From assembly GCA_020633625.1 (NCBI GenBank), contig JACKDJ010000035.1, positions 1-34,747 of the forward strand: a stretch of DNA of 34,747 nucleotides. Direction: 5' to 3'. Positions 31,781 to 34,747 of the stretch are shown piece after piece. The stretch comes from Myxococcales bacterium (GTDB lineage: Bacteria > Myxococcota_A > Bradymonadia > REDH01). The notes beneath the pieces are model-generated. The model was not told the origin of the DNA, ran no database searches, and saw nothing but the letters and a program-made list of their open reading frames with translations. The position numbers and the translations under genes were made by a program. Within the stretch, counting starts at the first letter, position 1. Every line of letters begins with the position of its first letter.

Positions 31781-33742
31781 GTGGAATCGGTTGTTTCGAG
31801 AGTCGCGAGGTTTCGGCGCCTGCTGATCGTGCTGGCGCACATCGTCGCCTTCGCGACGGCACTTGTGCTGGCGTTCCTGCTCCGGTTGGACTTCTCGCTG
31901 AGCGAGGTGAACCGGGGCGTGTTGATGTCGACGCTCCCGCTGTTCGTGCTGGTGAAGACGCTCGTGTTCGGGTCGTTCCGCCAGTACTCGGGCTGGTGGC
32001 GCTTCGTGACGCTGTCGGACCTGCTCTCTTCGGCGCGCGCGACGCTGGTGTCGGCGTTCGTGCTGGCGTCGCTCGTGTTCGGTCTGCAGCTCCACGGGTT
32101 TCCGCGCAGCGTGCTCGTGCTCGACGCGATACTCACCGTCGGGATCCTGTCGACGATTCGGGTGGCCATTCGGCTCGGTCGCGAGCGGTTCGTGGGGCGG
32201 TCCGAGGGCGATCCGCGTCTGGTGAAGCGCACGCTCGTCGTCGGGACGGGGCTCACCGCCGAGAGCCTGATCCGCGAGGCAGCGCGCTCGTTTCGGCTGA
32301 ACATGCGGGTGGTTGGCATCGTGGCCACCGAGGCGCACATGGTCGGCTCGCGCATCGGCGGCGCCCCGGTGGTGGGTGTCGTGTCGGACCTCGCGAGCCT
32401 GATCTCGGCGCTCGAGGTTGGTCAGGTGGTGTCGGCGCTCGACTCGGGGAACGGCGACGCGGTGCGCGACGTCGACTCCCAGTGCCGCAGCGCGGATGTT
32501 CCGCATCGCGTGGTGCCTCCGGCGACCGCGCTCATCGACGGCTCGGTGGCGATCGCGAAGATGCGCGACGTGAGCCTGCAGGACCTGCTCGGCCGCCCGC
32601 CGGTGCGTCTCGATTCGACGCAGATCGCGCGGATCATCAACGGGGAGACGGTGTTGGTGACCGGCGCCGGTGGGTCGATCGGCTCGGAGATCTGCCGCCA
32701 GGTCGCGCGGTTCGGGCCGTCGACGCTCGTGATGCTGGAGCAGGCCGAGAACCCGTTGTTCGCACTCGAGCGCGAGCTCCAGGCGGAGTACCCCGAGGTG
32801 CGGCTCGAGCCCCTCATCGCCGATGTCTTCGACGGCGAGCGGATGCAGTGGGCGATGGGGCACTTTCAGCCTCGCGTCGTCCTCCACGCCGCCGCCCACA
32901 AGCACGTCCCGCTCATGGAGCTGAACCCGAGCGAGGCGATCAAGAACAACGTCATCGGTACGCTGAACGTCGTTCGCGCGTGCCAAGAGGCGCAGGTCGA
33001 CGTCTTCGTGCTGATCTCGACCGACAAGGCGGTCAACCCGACCTCCGTGATGGGCGCGAGCAAGCGCATCGCAGAGATGGTCGTCCAGGGGCTAGCGCCC
33101 GGTAGCCAGACGAAGCTCGCCGCCGTTCGGTTCGGCAACGTGCTCGGCTCGAACGGCTCCGTGATCCCGATTTTCAAGCAGCAGATCGCCGCAGGCGGCC
33201 CGGTGACGGTGACGCACCCAGAGATGCGGCGGTACTTCATGACGATCCCCGAGGCGACGCAGCTCGTCCTGCAGGCGGCGACTTACGCAGCCCCGGACGC
33301 TGGAGACGTCTTCGTGCTCGACATGGGGGAGCCCGTCGCGATCGTCGACTTGGCGCGCGATCTGATCCGACTGTCGGGCCTCGAACCGGGTCGTGACGTG
33401 CAGATCGCGTTCACCGGCATTCGGCCGGGCGAGAAGCTATTCGAGGAGCTCGCGACCGACCAGGAGAGCACGGACACGACGGCGCACGACCGCATCTTCC
33501 GGTCCAAGATCGCCCCGCCAGACTCGGAGACCGTGCTCTGGGCCGCGCAGCGGCTGCTCGACCTCGCGCGGCAGTGCTTCCCGCCCGCGCAGATGCGCCG
33601 CGCGATCTTCGACGTCCTCGACGTGCTCGAGCGACGCGGGTCTCGCGACCAGATCGACACTGCGGCCAATGCCGTGGTAGCGGACGCGACCGACGCGGGC
33701 GGCGCCCCCCAGGCTCCGGGCGCCGCGGTCGTCGGTCACTGA
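31781..33742 (+). CDS. FlaA1/WbpM-like membrane nucleotide-sugar 4,6-dehydratase
   Basis: The 653-residue product is taken from GTG 31781, with AGGG 8 nt upstream; GTG 31772 and 31751 are alternatives. The N-terminal half has about four hydrophobic helices ('LLIVLAHIVAFATALVLAF', 'LFVLVKTLVFG', 'VSAFVLASLVFGLQ'), then a soluble sensor-like domain. The C-terminal SDR domain has 'VTGAGGSIGSE' (Gly295 on), 'STDKAVNPTSVMGASKR' with Met424 and Lys428, the M-x-x-x-K pair of WbpM-type enzymes in place of Y-x-x-x-K, and 'RPGEKLFEEL'. Members make UDP-sugar precursors of O-antigen or capsule. It is divergent from the PLP fusion gene; substrate not decided. Confidence 0.92.
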   Translation: MESVVSRVARFRRLLIVLAHIVAFATALVLAFLLRLDFSLSEVNRGVLMSTLPLFVLVKTLVFGSFRQYSGWWRFVTLSDLLSSARATLVSAFVLASLVFGLQLHGFPRSVLVLDAILTVGILSTIRVAIRLGRERFVGRSEGDPRLVKRTLVVGTGLTAESLIREAARSFRLNMRVVGIVATEAHMVGSRIGGAPVVGVVSDLASLISALEVGQVVSALDSGNGDAVRDVDSQCRSADVPHRVVPPATALIDGSVAIAKMRDVSLQDLLGRPPVRLDSTQIARIINGETVLVTGAGGSIGSEICRQVARFGPSTLVMLEQAENPLFALERELQAEYPEVRLEPLIADVFDGERMQWAMGHFQPRVVLHAAAHKHVPLMELNPSEAIKNNVIGTLNVVRACQEAQVDVFVLISTDKAVNPTSVMGASKRIAEMVVQGLAPGSQTKLAAVRFGNVLGSNGSVIPIFKQQIAAGGPVTVTHPEMRRYFMTIPEATQLVLQAATYAAPDAGDVFVLDMGEPVAIVDLARDLIRLSGLEPGRDVQIAFTGIRPGEKLFEELATDQESTDTTAHDRIFRSKIAPPDSETVLWAAQRLLDLARQCFPPAQMRRAIFDVLDVLERRGSRDQIDTAANAVVADATDAGGAPQAPGAAVVGH

Positions 33743-33753
33743 GGTAGTCCACG

Positions 33754-34747
33754 ATGTCTCGCCGCGAGAGCTCGTACAGACGTCTTCGCGCGCTCGCCGC
33801 GCTCGCTCTAGGGCTGGGCCTCGGTGCCTGCGACGAGCCGCTGCCCGGAGATGACGCGGGCGACATCGAGGTCGATAGCGGGCGGACTCCGTCTCGCGAC
33901 GGAGGCTCCGACACCGTCACGGAGGCCGGACTCGACGCAGCTCTCGACTCAGCGCTCGACTCAGGTACCGACGCGCCCGACGAGGTCGGGGCGGATGCCG
34001 CGCTCGACGAGCCCGACGCTGTCGGAGTCGACGCCCAGCCAGACGGACCCACGGTCGACCCGAACGATCACGACGGCGACGGCTACGTCGGCGTCGAATG
34101 GGGCGGCGACGACTGCGATGACACCGATCGCCGCATCTCGCCCGGCGTCCGCGAGGTCTGCGACTACCTCGACAACGACTGCTCGGGCTCGGTCAACGAC
34201 GGCATCTCCTGCCTGATCTACGCGCACACCCCAGACGAACTGTTCGAGATCGACCCGTTCGCCGGGACCGCGCGGCAGATCACGAGCGTACCGACCCTGT
34301 ACGACTTCGACACCGACGGTGACGGGACGCTTTGGGGGATCGGCTCCCGAACTCTGTACCGCTACGATGCCGGGGCCCGACGTTGGGACACCGTGAGCTC
34401 GCTGTCGACGCTCGCTACCGGTGTGAACGGGTTCGCGATCGACTCCGCCGGCAACGGCTACATCACCGGCGGCTCCGACCTGTACCGCCTCGACCTGTCG
34501 ACGGGCAACGCGACGCGCGTCGGCTCGTTCGGCGGCTCGTACGTGTCGAGCGGCGACTGCGTCGTCGACAAGAGCGACGTCATCTACATGACGTCGACGG
34601 GCCCCTCGAGCGACATCCTGGTTCGAATCGACGGCGGGACCGGCGTCGCGACGCCGGTCGGGAGCGGCATCGGGTTCTCGTCGGTCTTCGGGCTCACGTC
34701 GGCGTGGGGCTACCTATTCGGCGTGACGAGCGGCGGCGATCTGATCG
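33754..34747 (+). CDS. lipoprotein with Asp-rich spacer and MopE-like metal-binding motif, truncated at window end
   Basis: At least 331 residues are visible, from ATG 33754, 12 bp after the dehydratase stop. The signal 'ALAALALGLGLGAC' ends in a lipobox; a 60-residue Asp/Ala-rich spacer follows. Residues 108-145 read 'DHDGDGYVGVEWGGDDCDD' then 'PGVREVCDYLDNDCSGSVND', the MopE-like Ca/Cu-binding motif seen in myxobacterial surface proteins. Beta-propeller-like units follow ('GTLWGIGSRTLYRYD', 'GNGYITGGSDLYRLDLSTG', 'DVIYMTSTGPSSDILVRIDG'). The right edge cuts the gene. Function not known; the same style as the propeller lipoprotein at 1702. Confidence 0.87.
   Translation, partial: MSRRESSYRRLRALAALALGLGLGACDEPLPGDDAGDIEVDSGRTPSRDGGSDTVTEAGLDAALDSALDSGTDAPDEVGADAALDEPDAVGVDAQPDGPTVDPNDHDGDGYVGVEWGGDDCDDTDRRISPGVREVCDYLDNDCSGSVNDGISCLIYAHTPDELFEIDPFAGTARQITSVPTLYDFDTDGDGTLWGIGSRTLYRYDAGARRWDTVSSLSTLATGVNGFAIDSAGNGYITGGSDLYRLDLSTGNATRVGSFGGSYVSSGDCVVDKSDVIYMTSTGPSSDILVRIDGGTGVATPVGSGIGFSSVFGLTSAWGYLFGVTSGGDLI

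Overview
The window is a very GC-rich bacterial chromosome segment with dense, ordinary protein-coding content. There is no rRNA, tRNA, CRISPR array or insertion sequence that I can recognise. Several secreted lipoproteins carry long Asp/Ala/Val-rich spacers, one has an MopE-like 'DGDGY...DDCDD' motif, and a radical-SAM protein, a GMC oxidoreductase and a WbpM-type sugar dehydratase are present. This mix resembles Myxococcota or Bradymonadota (former Deltaproteobacteria). The taxonomic guess is inference from gene style, not from a marker gene.

Layout. 1-156 is the tail of a probable sterol-desaturase-family gene, followed by purF (217-1617, +). 1702-5765 is a tight minus-strand operon dnaN > recF > two-TM PH-like membrane protein > beta-propeller lipoprotein, whose last three genes overlap by 4 bp each. 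Upstream of dnaN lies a 380-bp gap with a hairpin and two oppositely oriented groups of CTGTGG/CACAG motifs; dnaA is not next door. 6146-7860 (-) holds a lipoprotein and an orphan GspF-like membrane protein. 8048-8869 (+) is an Asp-rich, Cys-rich lipoprotein. 8985-12084 (-) is a coupled trio: old-yellow-enzyme oxidoreductase > zinc-ribbon/helical-repeat protein > small DUF6572-like protein. 12252-15025 (+) is a coupled pair: a protein with two radical-SAM Cys motifs and a TrmN6-like methyltransferase. 15458-17509 has a DUF309 protein and a head-to-head pair (TIM-barrel amidohydrolase lipoprotein / YkvA-type DUF1232 protein) whose start codons overlap.

17598-21274 (+) encodes a ClpA/ClpC-like AAA+ protein with a doubled N domain and a D2 module lacking Walker residues, followed by a metallophosphoesterase. 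21297-22925 (-) is a KstD-like FAD enzyme; 23084-23689 (+) a tail-anchored protein with an L7/L12-CTD-like N-terminus; 23754-26449 (-) htpG coupled to an NAD(P)-binding protein. 26640-28263 (-) holds two lipoproteins. 28504-31694 (-) is a coupled pair: a PLP-enzyme / twin-arginine / gluconate-dehydrogenase-subunit-3-like fusion, and a GMC oxidoreductase. 31781-33742 (+) is a FlaA1/WbpM-like membrane dehydratase and 33754 to the window end (+) is a truncated MopE-motif lipoprotein.

The most unusual items are the half-dead Clp unfoldase, the double radical-SAM protein with its methyltransferase partner, the PLP/Tat fusion, and the structured dnaN upstream region. Functions are assigned from motifs read by eye; no database search was possible.
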